This document shows positions 17,110 to 26,317 of a stretch of DNA of 43,527 nt, piece after piece. Numbering within the stretch: position 1 is the first letter of the stretch; every line of letters begins with the position of its first letter. Source of the DNA: JAAZHD01 sp012510895 (GTDB lineage Bacteria; Bacillota; Clostridia; Caldicoprobacterales; DTU083); NCBI GenBank assembly GCA_050951465.1, contig JBMNJC010000001.1, positions 1-43,527 on the forward strand. Reading direction: 5' to 3'. Under the pieces are notes generated by a model. That model was not told the DNA's origin and did not search any database. It worked only from the letters and a program-made list of their open reading frames with translations. Both the position numbers and the translations under genes were made by a program.

Positions 17110-18321
17110 TTAAGCTGCTTTATCGCTTTCTTTAGAAACATTTACGGCGATGGTACCTGCAATCAATGCAATACAGCTTAAGAGGACATGAACCCTGGTT
17201 TTCCTGATACCTCTTACAGTGATATTATTGAGGCCTAAGTTTTCCTTTAACCTGGAAAAGGCTCTTTCAACAGCGGTGCGTTCACTGTATAGTTTCTGCC
17301 ATTTGGGCGATCCTCTGCGTGGGTAAGTAAAATACCTTGGATTATCAGATATCTTTTTCTTAACCACAGCGCCGTAATTGCCGGATGAGCACCAGTTAGT
17401 GCCCATTGGACAGTTAACTTTACCCGCCATATGAGGACAGCGAAACTTAATATACCCATTATCATAGCCCCAGTAGGCCATCCGATATCCCATAGAACAT
17501 AGAGGTGTACAGTCCCAGTCAAGACCTGCCGGCGGTGCGTATGCACTCCTTCTGTTCATAGGGATTATGGCCTGAGCATTATATTGGTCATGGATTGTTC
17601 TATAGATGTGTTCAATATCGTAGCCCATGTCCATTATATAATATTTGGAATACCGCTTTTGGATATCCTCAACCAACGGAACAGCCATAATGCCATCATT
17701 TACGCTGGCAGGAGTAACATTGACTGATACAGGCAATTCGCTTTTAGTATCAACTGCGGCATGAAGCTTCCAGCCAAACCATCTTACCTGATTGCCATGA
17801 GTATCTCTTTTTGAGCCCCAGTCAGGATGTTCTCTATCCTGAATAACCCTGGACTTAGGCACTGAAGCATCGTATGAATCCAGTTTACTGGTATCGATGG
17901 CAATATGCTCACCACCAATAATTCCAAGCTTCTTCGCTTTAATTACAAGATCCTCTAAAATATCTTCCAGTGAGCAAATATTATCCGCGAGACTTTTGAT
18001 AAACCTTGAAAAGGTGGCTTCGCTGGGCACCTTACTTACTACAGGAAAACCACAGGTATAACGGAAAACAGGATCTGACTTGAGACGTTCCACCAGAGTT
18101 TTCGTATACTTAATATTCTCAAGTCTTTTTGCCAGCAGCGCCCGCAGCATGTTTTCCGGGTCATAGCCTTCAGGACCGGATCTGGACTTCTTTTGTAGAC
18201 CACCAACTACTTTCGATAAGTCCAATGCCTTGAAGACCAATGTTAATTTTGTTTCAGGCTGAAGTTTTATTAATTCTTCAAAGGAAAACAGACATTGTTG
18301 TCGAATATATATAAGTATCAC
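17110..18321 (-). CDS. DDE transposase (IS5/IS1182-like)
   Basis: About 403 aa. The N-terminal domain is of the DUF772/InsH type (PENMLRALLAKRLENI, PSEATFSRF), followed by an RNase H-like DDE core: first D in IAIDTSKLDSYD, second in YYIMDMGYDIEH, and the E in SERTAVERAFSRLKENLGL. A Cys-rich stretch between them (CPHMAGKVNCPMGTNWC) is common in this group. The frame is full length and undamaged. The first available start is GTG at 18321, overlapped by the right arm of a hairpin and almost touching SD GGAGGG, so initiation is unusual or further downstream. Confidence 0.85.
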   Translation of the reverse strand: MILIYIRQQCLFSFEELIKLQPETKLTLVFKALDLSKVVGGLQKKSRSGPEGYDPENMLRALLAKRLENIKYTKTLVERLKSDPVFRYTCGFPVVSKVPSEATFSRFIKSLADNICSLEDILEDLVIKAKKLGIIGGEHIAIDTSKLDSYDASVPKSRVIQDREHPDWGSKRDTHGNQVRWFGWKLHAAVDTKSELPVSVNVTPASVNDGIMAVPLVEDIQKRYSKYYIMDMGYDIEHIYRTIHDQYNAQAIIPMNRRSAYAPPAGLDWDCTPLCSMGYRMAYWGYDNGYIKFRCPHMAGKVNCPMGTNWCSSGNYGAVVKKKISDNPRYFTYPRRGSPKWQKLYSERTAVERAFSRLKENLGLNNITVRGIRKTRVHVLLSCIALIAGTIAVNVSKESDKAA

Positions 18322-18350
18322 CCCTCCGTGTTTTGGTTTTTAGGTGATAC
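18315..18350 (-). promoter_or_regulatory. Fold-back hairpin at IS5-like transposase start
   Basis: GTATCACC (18315-18322) and GGTGATAC (18343-18350) form a perfect 8-bp stem with a 20-nt loop. On the minus-strand transcript the right arm contains the GTG start and the loop contains the SD GGAGG, so read-through RNA would have its initiation site partly hidden. Confidence 0.5.
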
Positions 18351-18566
18351 ATAAAACTTCGACACGTACAGGGGTTTTTCCTTTAAAGATTTAAAAAATA
18401 CTAAGCGATTTCTATACTTCTGGGGTAAAATAGTTATCTTATATTTTTGAATCCGCTGTTTTACTGGCTTGTAGAATATGAAATTCGCTCAATTAAATAA
18501 AGAATTATGTAAGATAGAACTAAACAGGAGAATTATTTTAAAATCAGATTTTTGTGGGGGTAGAAT

Positions 18567-21263
18567 ATGAAGGAAATAATAGAGAAAAGTAAAAAAACAC
18601 TGATGATAGATGGTAAAAACTATATTTACTATGACATCTCAGCTATAAAAGATAAAGGCAAAGATATATCTAAACTGCCTTACTCATTAAAAATATTACT
18701 GGAAAACGCAATGCGGAATTTTGACGGGAAACTCGTTACAGAAGAGCATATTATGCGAATAGCAGACTGGCGGGGCAAAGGGACTGGTGAAGATATTCCT
18801 TTTATACCTTCCCGCATTGTTCTGCAAGATTTTACTGGAGTACCTGTAGCAGTGGATTTGGCAGCTATGCGCAACAAAATGCAAGAAATGGGCGGTGACC
18901 CCGGGAAAATAAACCCATTGATTCCAGTAGATATGGTGATAGACCATTCGGTTATAATAGATTATTTTGGCTCAAAAGATTCCTTGCAAAAAAATGTGGC
19001 CAGGGAATTCGAGAGAAATACAGAAAGATATAAGCTGTTAAAATGGGCTCAGAATGCTTTTTCTAATTTTCGAGTATTTCCTCCATCAGTTGGTATCATT
19101 CATCAAGTAAATTTAGAATATCTGGCAACCGTTGCCGAATGCAGGAAAATCGGAGAAGATGCTGTTATTATTCCTGATACTCTGGTAGGGACCGACTCTC
19201 ACACGACCATGATTAATGGAATCGGAGTTCTGGGTTGGGGAGTTGGAGGCATTGAAGCAGAAGCTTGCATGTTAGGACAACCTTATTACTTTCTTTTGCC
19301 GGATATAATCGGTTTTGAATTAATAGGCAGCCTTCCAGCTGGAGCAACTGCTACAGATTTGGTGCTTACTATTACAAATATACTTAGAAAAAATGGAGTG
19401 GTAGGAAAGTTTATTGAATTTTATGGTGAGGGTGTCAAGAATATCAGCGTAGAGGACAGAGCAACAATAGCCAATATGTGTCCTGAATATGGAGCCACAG
19501 CTGCGTACTTTCCGGTTGATGATAAAACCTTGGAATATTTAAGAGCTACTGGCCGCAGCGAAGATCAAGTACGGTTGGTAGAAGCATATTTTAAAGCACA
19601 AGGCATGTATCAGACAGAAAAATCAAATAAGCCTTTATTCACTGATGAGATTCGTCTGGACATATCAACCATAGTACCCAGCTTGGCAGGTCCCAAGCGT
19701 CCTCAGGATCGCATTTCTTTAAGCGATATGAAACAAGAGTTTTCTAAGCTGGTGTCTGCACCTGTTCAGGATGGCGGCTATGGTTTGGATGAAAACAAAG
19801 CAAAAGAAGAAGTAATAATAAAATATAAGGATGGAGTAACAGAAGTATTAAAGACAGGCTCTGTGGTTATATCCTCGATCACAAGTTGTACGAATACTTC
19901 AAATCCTGCTGTAATTATAGGTGCAGGTCTATTGGCAAAGAAAGCGGTAGAGCTGGGACTGAAAAAGCCTAGATATGTAAAAAGCAGTTTGGCACCTGGT
20001 TCGTTGGTGGTCAAGGTTTATTTGGAGAGATCCGGTCTGCTTCCTTATCTAGAAGAACTTGGTTACCATATAGTAGGATATGGATGTGCAACCTGCATTG
20101 GCAATAGTGGTGCTTTGGTAGATGAAGTTACTCATGCTATCCAAAAGTATGATTTAACAACAGCATCAGTACTGAGCGGTAATCGCAATTTTGAAGGGAG
20201 AATTCATCCTCTTACCAAAATGAATTTCCTTACATCACCCATTTTAGTTCTTGCTTACGGATTAGCAGGAACTGTTAATATAGACTTTGACTCAGAGCCT
20301 ATAGGGTATACACCTGAGAATAAGCCCGTATACTTAAAGGATATATGGCCTGGACCCCAAGAAATTACTGATGTTGTTCGTAACTTTATAACACCTGATA
20401 TGTATATAAATAAATATGCTGATATATTTAAGGAGAATAAACTTTGGAACAGTCTCCAAGCTGGAAGCGAAAAGGAATTCCGATGGGATGAATCTTCAAC
20501 TTATATTAAGCAGCCTCCGTTTTTCGATAATATGGAAATAACACCGAGAAAACCACAGGATTTAATGGGAGCCCGCATTCTGGCCATTTTAGGTGATTCG
20601 GTTACAACCGACCATATTTCTCCGGCAGGCAGCATTCCACAGGAGTCTGATGCGGGAAAATATCTTATTTCAAAAGGTGTTGAGCCGCGGAATTTTAACT
20701 CCTATGGCTCAAGAAGAGGCAACCATGAGGTTATGATGAGGGGTACATTAGCCAATATCAGAATACGAAACAAAATGGTTCCAGGCAGTGAAGGAGGGTT
20801 TACTAAACACATTCCCAGCGGTGAGATAATGTCAATCTATCAAGCAAGTATGCTTTATAAAGAGAGTAAAACTCCATTGGTTATTCTTGCCGGGAAAGAG
20901 TATGGAACAGGGAGTTCAAGGGATTGGGCAGCAAAAGGGACAGCCCTCTTGGGTGTTAAGGCTGTTATTGCAGAAAGCTTTGAACGAATTCACAGAAGTA
21001 ATTTAATTGGAATGGGAGTATTGCCGCTTCAATTTGTAGAAGGGGAAAACGCTGAGAGCCTGGGTCTTCAAGGCGATGAAACCATAGAGATTACAGGAAT
21101 CAGTAAATTATCGCCAAATAAAAGGTTAACTGTAACGGCAAGCCGCAGGGATGGAACCAGTATTATCTTCCAGACAATTGCCAGACTGGACAGCTTGGTA
21201 GAGCTTGAATATTATGAAAATGGCGGTATACTCAATAAGGTTCTTAGGAGTTTTCTATCTTGA
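18567..21263 (+). CDS. acnA: Aconitate hydratase A
   Basis: Isomerises citrate to isocitrate through a [4Fe-4S] cluster in the cytoplasm. The 898-aa protein has the AcnA/IRP1 domain order. Cluster cysteines are C441 (ITSCTNTS), C507 and C510 (GCATCIGNSG); VGTDSHTTMINGIGVLGWGVGG and the swivel-domain GTGSSRDWAAKG are clear. SD GTGGGGG stands 7 nt before ATG. No citrate synthase or isocitrate dehydrogenase is adjacent, so it is a solitary gene; in an anaerobe it would feed glutamate synthesis. I see no defined operator in the 200-nt leader. Confidence 0.95.
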   Translation: MKEIIEKSKKTLMIDGKNYIYYDISAIKDKGKDISKLPYSLKILLENAMRNFDGKLVTEEHIMRIADWRGKGTGEDIPFIPSRIVLQDFTGVPVAVDLAAMRNKMQEMGGDPGKINPLIPVDMVIDHSVIIDYFGSKDSLQKNVAREFERNTERYKLLKWAQNAFSNFRVFPPSVGIIHQVNLEYLATVAECRKIGEDAVIIPDTLVGTDSHTTMINGIGVLGWGVGGIEAEACMLGQPYYFLLPDIIGFELIGSLPAGATATDLVLTITNILRKNGVVGKFIEFYGEGVKNISVEDRATIANMCPEYGATAAYFPVDDKTLEYLRATGRSEDQVRLVEAYFKAQGMYQTEKSNKPLFTDEIRLDISTIVPSLAGPKRPQDRISLSDMKQEFSKLVSAPVQDGGYGLDENKAKEEVIIKYKDGVTEVLKTGSVVISSITSCTNTSNPAVIIGAGLLAKKAVELGLKKPRYVKSSLAPGSLVVKVYLERSGLLPYLEELGYHIVGYGCATCIGNSGALVDEVTHAIQKYDLTTASVLSGNRNFEGRIHPLTKMNFLTSPILVLAYGLAGTVNIDFDSEPIGYTPENKPVYLKDIWPGPQEITDVVRNFITPDMYINKYADIFKENKLWNSLQAGSEKEFRWDESSTYIKQPPFFDNMEITPRKPQDLMGARILAILGDSVTTDHISPAGSIPQESDAGKYLISKGVEPRNFNSYGSRRGNHEVMMRGTLANIRIRNKMVPGSEGGFTKHIPSGEIMSIYQASMLYKESKTPLVILAGKEYGTGSSRDWAAKGTALLGVKAVIAESFERIHRSNLIGMGVLPLQFVEGENAESLGLQGDETIEITGISKLSPNKRLTVTASRRDGTSIIFQTIARLDSLVELEYYENGGILNKVLRSFLS

Positions 21264-21311
21264 TCCGACTGCCTGTTACCGGTATCTGAAATGTAAACAA
21301 AAGATGAATTT

Positions 21312-21353
21312 TACCCTAAAGTAATGATTTAGGTACATCACCCATGATATAAT
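21312..21353 (+). promoter_or_regulatory. Hairpin and promoter between acnA and usp gene
   Basis: TACCCTAAA (21312-21320) pairs with TTTAGGTA (21328-21335) with one bulge. It is followed by an excellent -10 TATAAT (21348-21353) whose -35 (TGATTT, 21325-21330) is poor. The next gene begins 45 nt after the -10. Confidence 0.35.
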
Positions 21354-21397
21354 TATATTGTGACAAGATCATAGGTTCGAAAAGGGGCAGATTATGA

Positions 21398-21775
21398 GTG
21401 AGTGTACCGAAAGTTATGGTTTGCGTTACCCGTCAGAAAACCTGTGAGCGGCTGATAAGAATCGGGAAAAAGCTTACCAATGGTGTAGGGCAGATGACAG
21501 TCGTTCACGTTACTAAGGCGGGAGATAATGTTCTTGGCAATCCTGACGAAGGTGAGGCATTGGAATACCTATTTCAGGTGTCTAAGAAAGCAGGAGCTGA
21601 GATGACTGTTTTACGTTCGGATAATATATTAAACACCCTGCTTGACTACGCAAAGAAGAATAAGATAACTGAAATTGTAATGGGAGAGTCACCTGAACCA
21701 GGCAGTAAAAATTCCCTAATACATAATATGGAACAAATGCTGCCGGGCGTAAAATTCAATGTGATTCCTAACTAA
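21398..21775 (+). CDS. Universal stress protein (UspA) family protein
   Basis: A 125-aa single Usp domain. It begins VPKVMVCVTRQKTCERLIRI, has the alpha/beta hydrophobic strands MTVVHVT and EIVMGES, and resembles the Usp-like domain of KdpD sensor kinases as much as stand-alone UspA. The ATP-binding G-2x-G-9x-G(S/T) pattern is not clearly present, so nucleotide binding is doubtful. The start is GTG with SD AAGGGG about 11 nt upstream. It ends before a bidirectional terminator. Role unknown. Confidence 0.7.
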   Translation: MSVPKVMVCVTRQKTCERLIRIGKKLTNGVGQMTVVHVTKAGDNVLGNPDEGEALEYLFQVSKKAGAEMTVLRSDNILNTLLDYAKKNKITEIVMGESPEPGSKNSLIHNMEQMLPGVKFNVIPN

Positions 21776-21821
21776 AGAAATCCGCCATTATATAAAGTGA
21801 GACAAAAGAATTGAATAAAGG

Positions 21822-21869
21822 AAAATCGGAAGGCGTTTTTAAGTGGTTCCTTCCGATTTTTCTATTTTT
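21822..21869. terminator. Bidirectional rho-independent terminator
   Basis: AAAATCGGAAGG (21822-21833) and CCTTCCGATTTT (21849-21860) form a perfect 12-bp stem with a 15-nt loop. T-rich sequence follows on the plus strand and the A-rich left arm gives U-residues on the minus strand. It separates the convergent usp and acyl-CoA synthetase genes. Confidence 0.85.
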
Positions 21870-23526
21870 ACTTTAGCTTTTGGTTCTTATTACGTATTGC
21901 AACTCTGCGAATCTTACCGCTTATGGTCTTTGGCAATTCTTCAACAAATTCAACAATTCGGGGATATTTATATGGAGCTGTTACCTTTTTAACATGGTTC
22001 TGTAACTCCAGAGCCATGTCATCACTGGCCGTGTAACCCTTAGCCAACACTACTGTAGCTTTAACAATCTGGCCGCGAATTTCATCAGGAACTGCAGTTA
22101 TAGCGCATTCCAAAACAGCAGGATGCTCCATAAGAGCGCTTTCCACTTCAAATGGTCCTATGCGGTAACCGGAACTTTTAATAACGTCATCAGCCCTTCC
22201 GACAAACCAATAATATCCATCTTCATCGTACCAAGCCATATCACCGGTATAATAAAGGTCATTTTTCCATACTTTTTCTGTCAATTCTTTGTCTCGATAA
22301 TAACCATCAAACATACCAATTGGTTTATAATTGGATGTTCGTATAACAATTTGTCCTTCTTCACCCGTGTCACAAGGCTTCCCGTCTTCATCCAGCAATA
22401 GAATATCGTAACCTGGAGCCGGTTTTCCCATGGAACCGGGTTTTGGTTCCAACCATGGGAAGGTACACAAAGCTACTGTAAGTTCTGTCTGTCCGTAGGC
22501 TTCCATTAAGCTTAGTCCTGTGCAGTTTTTAAACTGGTTATAGACTTCAGGATTCAGAGGTTCACCCGCCACAACACAGTACTTTAAACAAGAGAGGTCA
22601 TATTGCCGCAGGTCCTCTTTTATCAGAAACCGGTATATAGTAGGAGGAGCACAGAAGGTAGTAACTTTATACTTAACTATTTTTTCCAACATTTTTTTCG
22701 GATCAAACTTATCATAATCATATACAAATACGGCACTGCCGCATATCCATTGTCCATAAATTTTTCCCCAGACAGCTTTAGCCCAGCCTGTATCAGCTAC
22801 AGTATAATGCAAACCACCATCTATTACGTTTTGCCAGAACTTAGCTGTAACTATATGACCTAATGGATAGGTGTAGTTTAGCTGTACCATTTTTGGCTGA
22901 CCTGTTGTACCCGATGTAAAATAGAGCAGTAAAATATCATCGTTGAAAGTTTGGTTTTTTCCGGTTGGACGGGGAAATACATGTTCTGACTCTTCAATGC
23001 CCTTATTAAAATCTAACCAGCCGTCCTTTGCTCCTCCAACTAGAATTTTATGTTGCAATGTAGGAGATTCACTTTCCGCATCTTCAACATGCTTGACGAC
23101 ATGAATATCGTTGACAGCAATTATCATTTTTATATCAGCTGCATTATTCCGGTATACTATATCTTTTTTTGTGAGCAAATGAGTTGCCGGAATACAGATA
23201 GCTCCAATTTTATGAAGAGCCAAAATACAAAACCAGAATTCATATCGGCCTTTTAATATCAACATTACTGGATCTCCTTTTTGAATGCCGATAGAAGACA
23301 AGTAATTAGCAGTTCGGTCAGTTTTTTCCTTTAATTCACCAAATGTAAATCTCATTTCTCCGCCATTGTCATCACACCAAACTAAAGCATTTTTATTAGG
23401 TGTTTCTATAGCTATTCGATCAAAAATATCATAGGCGTAGTTAAAATTATCCGGAATGTCCAGATGAAATTGTTCCATTAACTCTTCATATGAGTTAAAT
23501 CTTATGTTTCTAATAGTATTCAGCAT
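21868..23526 (-). CDS. AMP-forming acyl-CoA synthetase (ACSM-like)
   Basis: A 552-aa ANL-superfamily ligase that activates a carboxylic acid to acyl-AMP and then acyl-CoA. P-loop motif YFTSGTTGQPK, A5 motif EAYGQTE, A7-A8 motifs YYTGDMAWYDEDGYYW and GRADDVIKSSGYRIGP, and the catalytic lysine in PKTISGKIRR are all present. It is closest to the medium-chain/benzoate-type subgroup rather than acetyl-CoA synthetase; the substrate is not predictable. SD GAGGG is 8 nt before ATG. The gene directly upstream encodes an XRE-cupin regulator, a pairing often seen in Clostridia, so the regulator probably controls it. Confidence 0.88.
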   Translation of the reverse strand: MLNTIRNIRFNSYEELMEQFHLDIPDNFNYAYDIFDRIAIETPNKNALVWCDDNGGEMRFTFGELKEKTDRTANYLSSIGIQKGDPVMLILKGRYEFWFCILALHKIGAICIPATHLLTKKDIVYRNNAADIKMIIAVNDIHVVKHVEDAESESPTLQHKILVGGAKDGWLDFNKGIEESEHVFPRPTGKNQTFNDDILLLYFTSGTTGQPKMVQLNYTYPLGHIVTAKFWQNVIDGGLHYTVADTGWAKAVWGKIYGQWICGSAVFVYDYDKFDPKKMLEKIVKYKVTTFCAPPTIYRFLIKEDLRQYDLSCLKYCVVAGEPLNPEVYNQFKNCTGLSLMEAYGQTELTVALCTFPWLEPKPGSMGKPAPGYDILLLDEDGKPCDTGEEGQIVIRTSNYKPIGMFDGYYRDKELTEKVWKNDLYYTGDMAWYDEDGYYWFVGRADDVIKSSGYRIGPFEVESALMEHPAVLECAITAVPDEIRGQIVKATVVLAKGYTASDDMALELQNHVKKVTAPYKYPRIVEFVEELPKTISGKIRRVAIRNKNQKLK

Positions 23527-23643
23527 TTGTAACCCTCATTCATATTGTTGTTTTCTTTACAAGATATAATTGTTTAATGGACAAATTAATTTACTAGATA
23601 GATTGATAACCCTTATACCAAAAATGTAAGATTAATATAGCAG

Positions 23644-24198
23644 TCATAATATTATTGCCAGGAATTTTGCAGTTTTATTGTTTAATGCCTGCATACCATG
23701 CACAAGGGAGGAATCAAAGTAAAGGGAATCTCCTTCATTTAGAATGATTTCCTTATCATTCAAAACAATTTTTAATGTTCCTTCTAAAACGTAATTGAAT
23801 TCCTGACCAGGATGGGAATTGCGGGGAATAGGACAGTCATTGGGTTTTGGTTCTACAACGACCAGAAAAGGCTCAGCTTTTTTATTTATGAAATTATATG
23901 CCAGGCTTTTATATGTATAATCTTTTCTCCGGTTTACATCAAGGCCTTTTCCGTTGCGAACCAATGTATATCTATGAAGTTTAGGATCCTGTCCTGTTAC
24001 CAAGGCAGTAAATTCCACATTAAATTCCTCAGCTATTTTAAATAGGACACTGATTGGTATGTCAGTTTCTCCGGCTTCGTATTTAATATAATCTTCAGCC
24101 GTGATATCAAGGCGTTCTGCCATATCTTCGCGGGACAAGTCTTCTATTTCCCGAAGTGCTCTCATGCGCTTTGCGATTTCGCGAATTTCATTTGACAT
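23644..24198 (-). CDS. XRE-family regulator with cupin domain
   Basis: A 184-aa protein with an N-terminal XRE helix-turn-helix (about 8-61, LSREDMAERLDITAEDYIKYE) and a C-terminal cupin_2 domain (about 105-184; HPGQEFNYVLEGTLKIVL and GDSLYFDSSLVHGM, with likely metal-binding H and E residues). Proteins of this design sense a small ligand in the cupin and act on nearby genes. SD GGAAGGAG precedes ATG. It lies 117 nt upstream of the acyl-CoA synthetase gene on the same strand, and an inverted repeat at 24224-24247 just ahead of it is a candidate autoregulatory operator. Confidence 0.88.
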   Translation of the reverse strand: MSNEIREIAKRMRALREIEDLSREDMAERLDITAEDYIKYEAGETDIPISVLFKIAEEFNVEFTALVTGQDPKLHRYTLVRNGKGLDVNRRKDYTYKSLAYNFINKKAEPFLVVVEPKPNDCPIPRNSHPGQEFNYVLEGTLKIVLNDKEIILNEGDSLYFDSSLVHGMQALNNKTAKFLAIIL

Positions 24199-24223
24199 AA
24201 TTTTGCTCCTTCCGAATATACTG

Positions 24224-24247
24224 TGTATGATCTATAGGGAACATACA
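24224..24247. promoter_or_regulatory. Candidate operator of the XRE-cupin regulator
   Basis: TGTATGATC and GAACATACA form the dyad TGTATGnTC-N6-GAnCATACA, with 8 matched bases per arm over 24 bp. It lies 26 nt upstream of the regulator ATG, where a promoter is expected. Confidence 0.45.
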
Positions 24248-24288
24248 ATTTAGTATAATGAAGTCAATAAAGAAAAGCAAGGTTTAAA

Positions 24289-24312
24289 AAGCACCGTCGC
24301 GAGACGGTGCTT
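24289..24312 (-). terminator. Terminator of the 51-aa gene
   Basis: AAGCACCGTC (24289-24298), loop GCGA, GACGGTGCTT (24303-24312): a perfect 10-bp GC-rich stem. On the minus strand it is followed by a U-run (TTTTTAAA), so it ends the transcript of the small gene at 24361-24516. Confidence 0.8.
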
Positions 24313-24360
24313 AATTTTCAGAATGATAAGATATATATTTACCAGACTTGGAGTTGACTT

Positions 24361-24516
24361 CTATTTGGATTCTTCCATTAGTTTTAAGAAAAGCTTGTCA
24401 ATATCATGTTCGAGTTCAGCAATTTGTTCTTCCATCAAATGATAGTTACTGATCAAGTCTTCTAAATACTCCTGTCTTTCTATTAATGCTGCTTTCAAAA
24501 TAGATTGATCTTTCAT
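24361..24516 (-). CDS. Small helical protein, 51 aa
   Basis: A short reading frame, MKDQSILKAALIERQEYLED at its start, with SD GAGGAG 10 nt before ATG and its own terminator downstream. Composition (many E, L, I, K; no Pro or Gly) and the heptad-like pattern LISNYHLMEEQIAELEHDI predict one long amphipathic helix or coiled coil. It superficially resembles Spo0E-like small regulators but lacks their SQELD signature. Function unknown. Between it and zwf (24517-24737) no further gene is seen. Confidence 0.6.
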   Translation of the reverse strand: MKDQSILKAALIERQEYLEDLISNYHLMEEQIAELEHDIDKLFLKLMEESK

Positions 24517-24737
24517 GGTTAAAACGCTCCTCTCTTTTTTTATATACCCGTGTTAACTGATAGGATAACAATAAATTTATTATTTAAAAATAAATATTGT
24601 CTTTTTGGAAAACTTAAACTTAACAAGAAGACAGGCTAGGAAGTCTGAAAGCTAAAGGTGTTTCATTATAAATTATGGTGGTATATTTTTTTATATACTT
24701 TTTTTCTTATCTAATCATTATTTTTGGAGGGATCCTT

Positions 24738-26210
24738 ATTAGCTGTCTGTTAGTTATATTTGGAGGTACCGGGGATTTGGCGCGCAGAAAGATTTACCCG
24801 GCCATTTATAATCTGTTTTTATCCGGTGAGCTGCCGGAACATTTTGCCGTGCTGGCAGTAGGCAGGCGGAACAAGATTGATGAAGTTTTTCGCAGTGAAG
24901 CAGCTGATGCTATCCGCAAATTCAGCCGAGTAAATCCAGGAGACAATCGTGCATTAGAAACACTGGTTTCCAGATTCTATTATTATCGTGCTGATTTCAC
25001 ACAATACCAAGGTTATGAAAAAATTGCAGCCTTAATGGAGTCATTAAATGAAAAATATGGGACAGAAGGAAACCATATATATTATCTTGCTGTAGCCCCG
25101 GAACATTTTGGATCTATTGTGCAAAACCTGGCCAGGAGCGGGTTGGCTGATCAAACAAATGGTTATAAACGGGTAGTAATTGAGAAACCTTTTGGCAAGG
25201 ATTTAAAATCAGCAGTTGAGTTAAATAATATTATCACTCAAGTCTTTCACGAGGATCAGATTTTTCGAATAGATCATTTTCTTGGAAAAGAAATGCTTCA
25301 AAATATTACAGTAATTCGATTTGCCAATGCTTTTTTTGAACCGGTTTGGAATAACAAATTTATAGATCATGTACAGATTACCTCAAGTGAAGTAATAGGA
25401 GTTGAAAACCGGGGTGAGTATTATGAAAAGTCAGGTGCAATGCGGGATATGATGCAGAATCACATGCTTCAACTTCTTATGCTTACCGCTATGGAGCCTC
25501 CAGTCAGCCTGAACACCAACGATATTCGTGATGAAAAGGTAAAAGTATTGAGGTCAATTAATCAAATAGAACCTAAAAATGTAAACAAAAATGTGGTAAG
25601 AGGACAGTACACTGAAGGATATATCTCAGGGAAATGGGTTCCAGGCTATAGAGCTGAGGACAGAGTTTCACCTTATTCTCTTACAGAAACATATATGGCT
25701 ATGAAGGTCGGAATAGAAAATTTCAGATGGGCAGGCGTCCCTTTCTATCTAAGAACAGGAAAAAGGCTGCCGGTTAAGACTACAAAGATCTTAGTTCAAT
25801 TTCGACCATTGCCGGGAGTTTTATATTATAAAGAGTTTAGCAACTTAGAATCAAACAGAATTATAATTGAGGTACAGCCAAGAGAAGGAGTAATTATTAG
25901 GTTTAATGGGAAAAAACCTGGCACTCGTAATGAAATTATACCTGTTGAACTGGATTTCTGTCAGAATTGTGCCGTGGGCGAAGTTTCTCCTGATGCATAT
26001 GAGAGATTATTATTGGATGTGATGAAAGGAAATTCCACTCTGTTTACCAGATGGGATGAGGTAGAACATGCATGGAGACTCATGGATAATATTTCCAAGG
26101 GATGGCAAATGCAGCCGCCTGTTATACCTTCTTATCCGGCCGGTACCTGGGGGCCGGCAGAATCAGATGAACTGCTAAAGATGGATAACAGAAAGTGGAT
26201 TAATCCATAA
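24738..26210 (+). CDS. zwf: Glucose-6-phosphate 1-dehydrogenase
   Basis: Oxidises glucose 6-phosphate to 6-phosphogluconolactone and makes NADPH. The nucleotide-binding VIFGGTGDLARRK, the substrate/catalytic RIDHFLGKE and EKPFGKDL are clear. The only upstream ATG (24675) would add MVVYFFIYFFSYLIIIF, a membrane-like peptide foreign to the family, and has no good SD. A strong SD, GGAGGG (24726-24731), stands 6 nt before an in-frame ATT at 24738. Initiation there gives (M)SCLLVIFGGTGDL, a normal family N-terminus and 490 aa. I therefore propose an ATT start. No gnd or other pentose phosphate genes are adjacent. Confidence 0.88.
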   Translation: MSCLLVIFGGTGDLARRKIYPAIYNLFLSGELPEHFAVLAVGRRNKIDEVFRSEAADAIRKFSRVNPGDNRALETLVSRFYYYRADFTQYQGYEKIAALMESLNEKYGTEGNHIYYLAVAPEHFGSIVQNLARSGLADQTNGYKRVVIEKPFGKDLKSAVELNNIITQVFHEDQIFRIDHFLGKEMLQNITVIRFANAFFEPVWNNKFIDHVQITSSEVIGVENRGEYYEKSGAMRDMMQNHMLQLLMLTAMEPPVSLNTNDIRDEKVKVLRSINQIEPKNVNKNVVRGQYTEGYISGKWVPGYRAEDRVSPYSLTETYMAMKVGIENFRWAGVPFYLRTGKRLPVKTTKILVQFRPLPGVLYYKEFSNLESNRIIIEVQPREGVIIRFNGKKPGTRNEIIPVELDFCQNCAVGEVSPDAYERLLLDVMKGNSTLFTRWDEVEHAWRLMDNISKGWQMQPPVIPSYPAGTWGPAESDELLKMDNRKWINP

Positions 26211-26317
26211 TAAAATTTTGTCTCTGTAAGGTATTTTTGTGAAACAATTATAGGTATTCTCCGTCATAGAAGATTGTATATATTAAAAATATATAATTTC
26301 TATGAGGAGGACATATC

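Larger units (their letters stand above)
17110..18351 (-). mobile_element. IS5/IS1182-like insertion sequence
   Basis: One DDE transposase gene in a block with higher GC than its surroundings, between the pseudouridine synthase gene and the aconitase gene. The ends are not resolved. An imperfect inverted match (CGAAG then TGTATC, left 16969-16982, right complement 18361-18346) could mark termini near 16966 and 18364, but no target duplication is evident. The coordinates given cover only the part that is certain. Confidence 0.75.
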
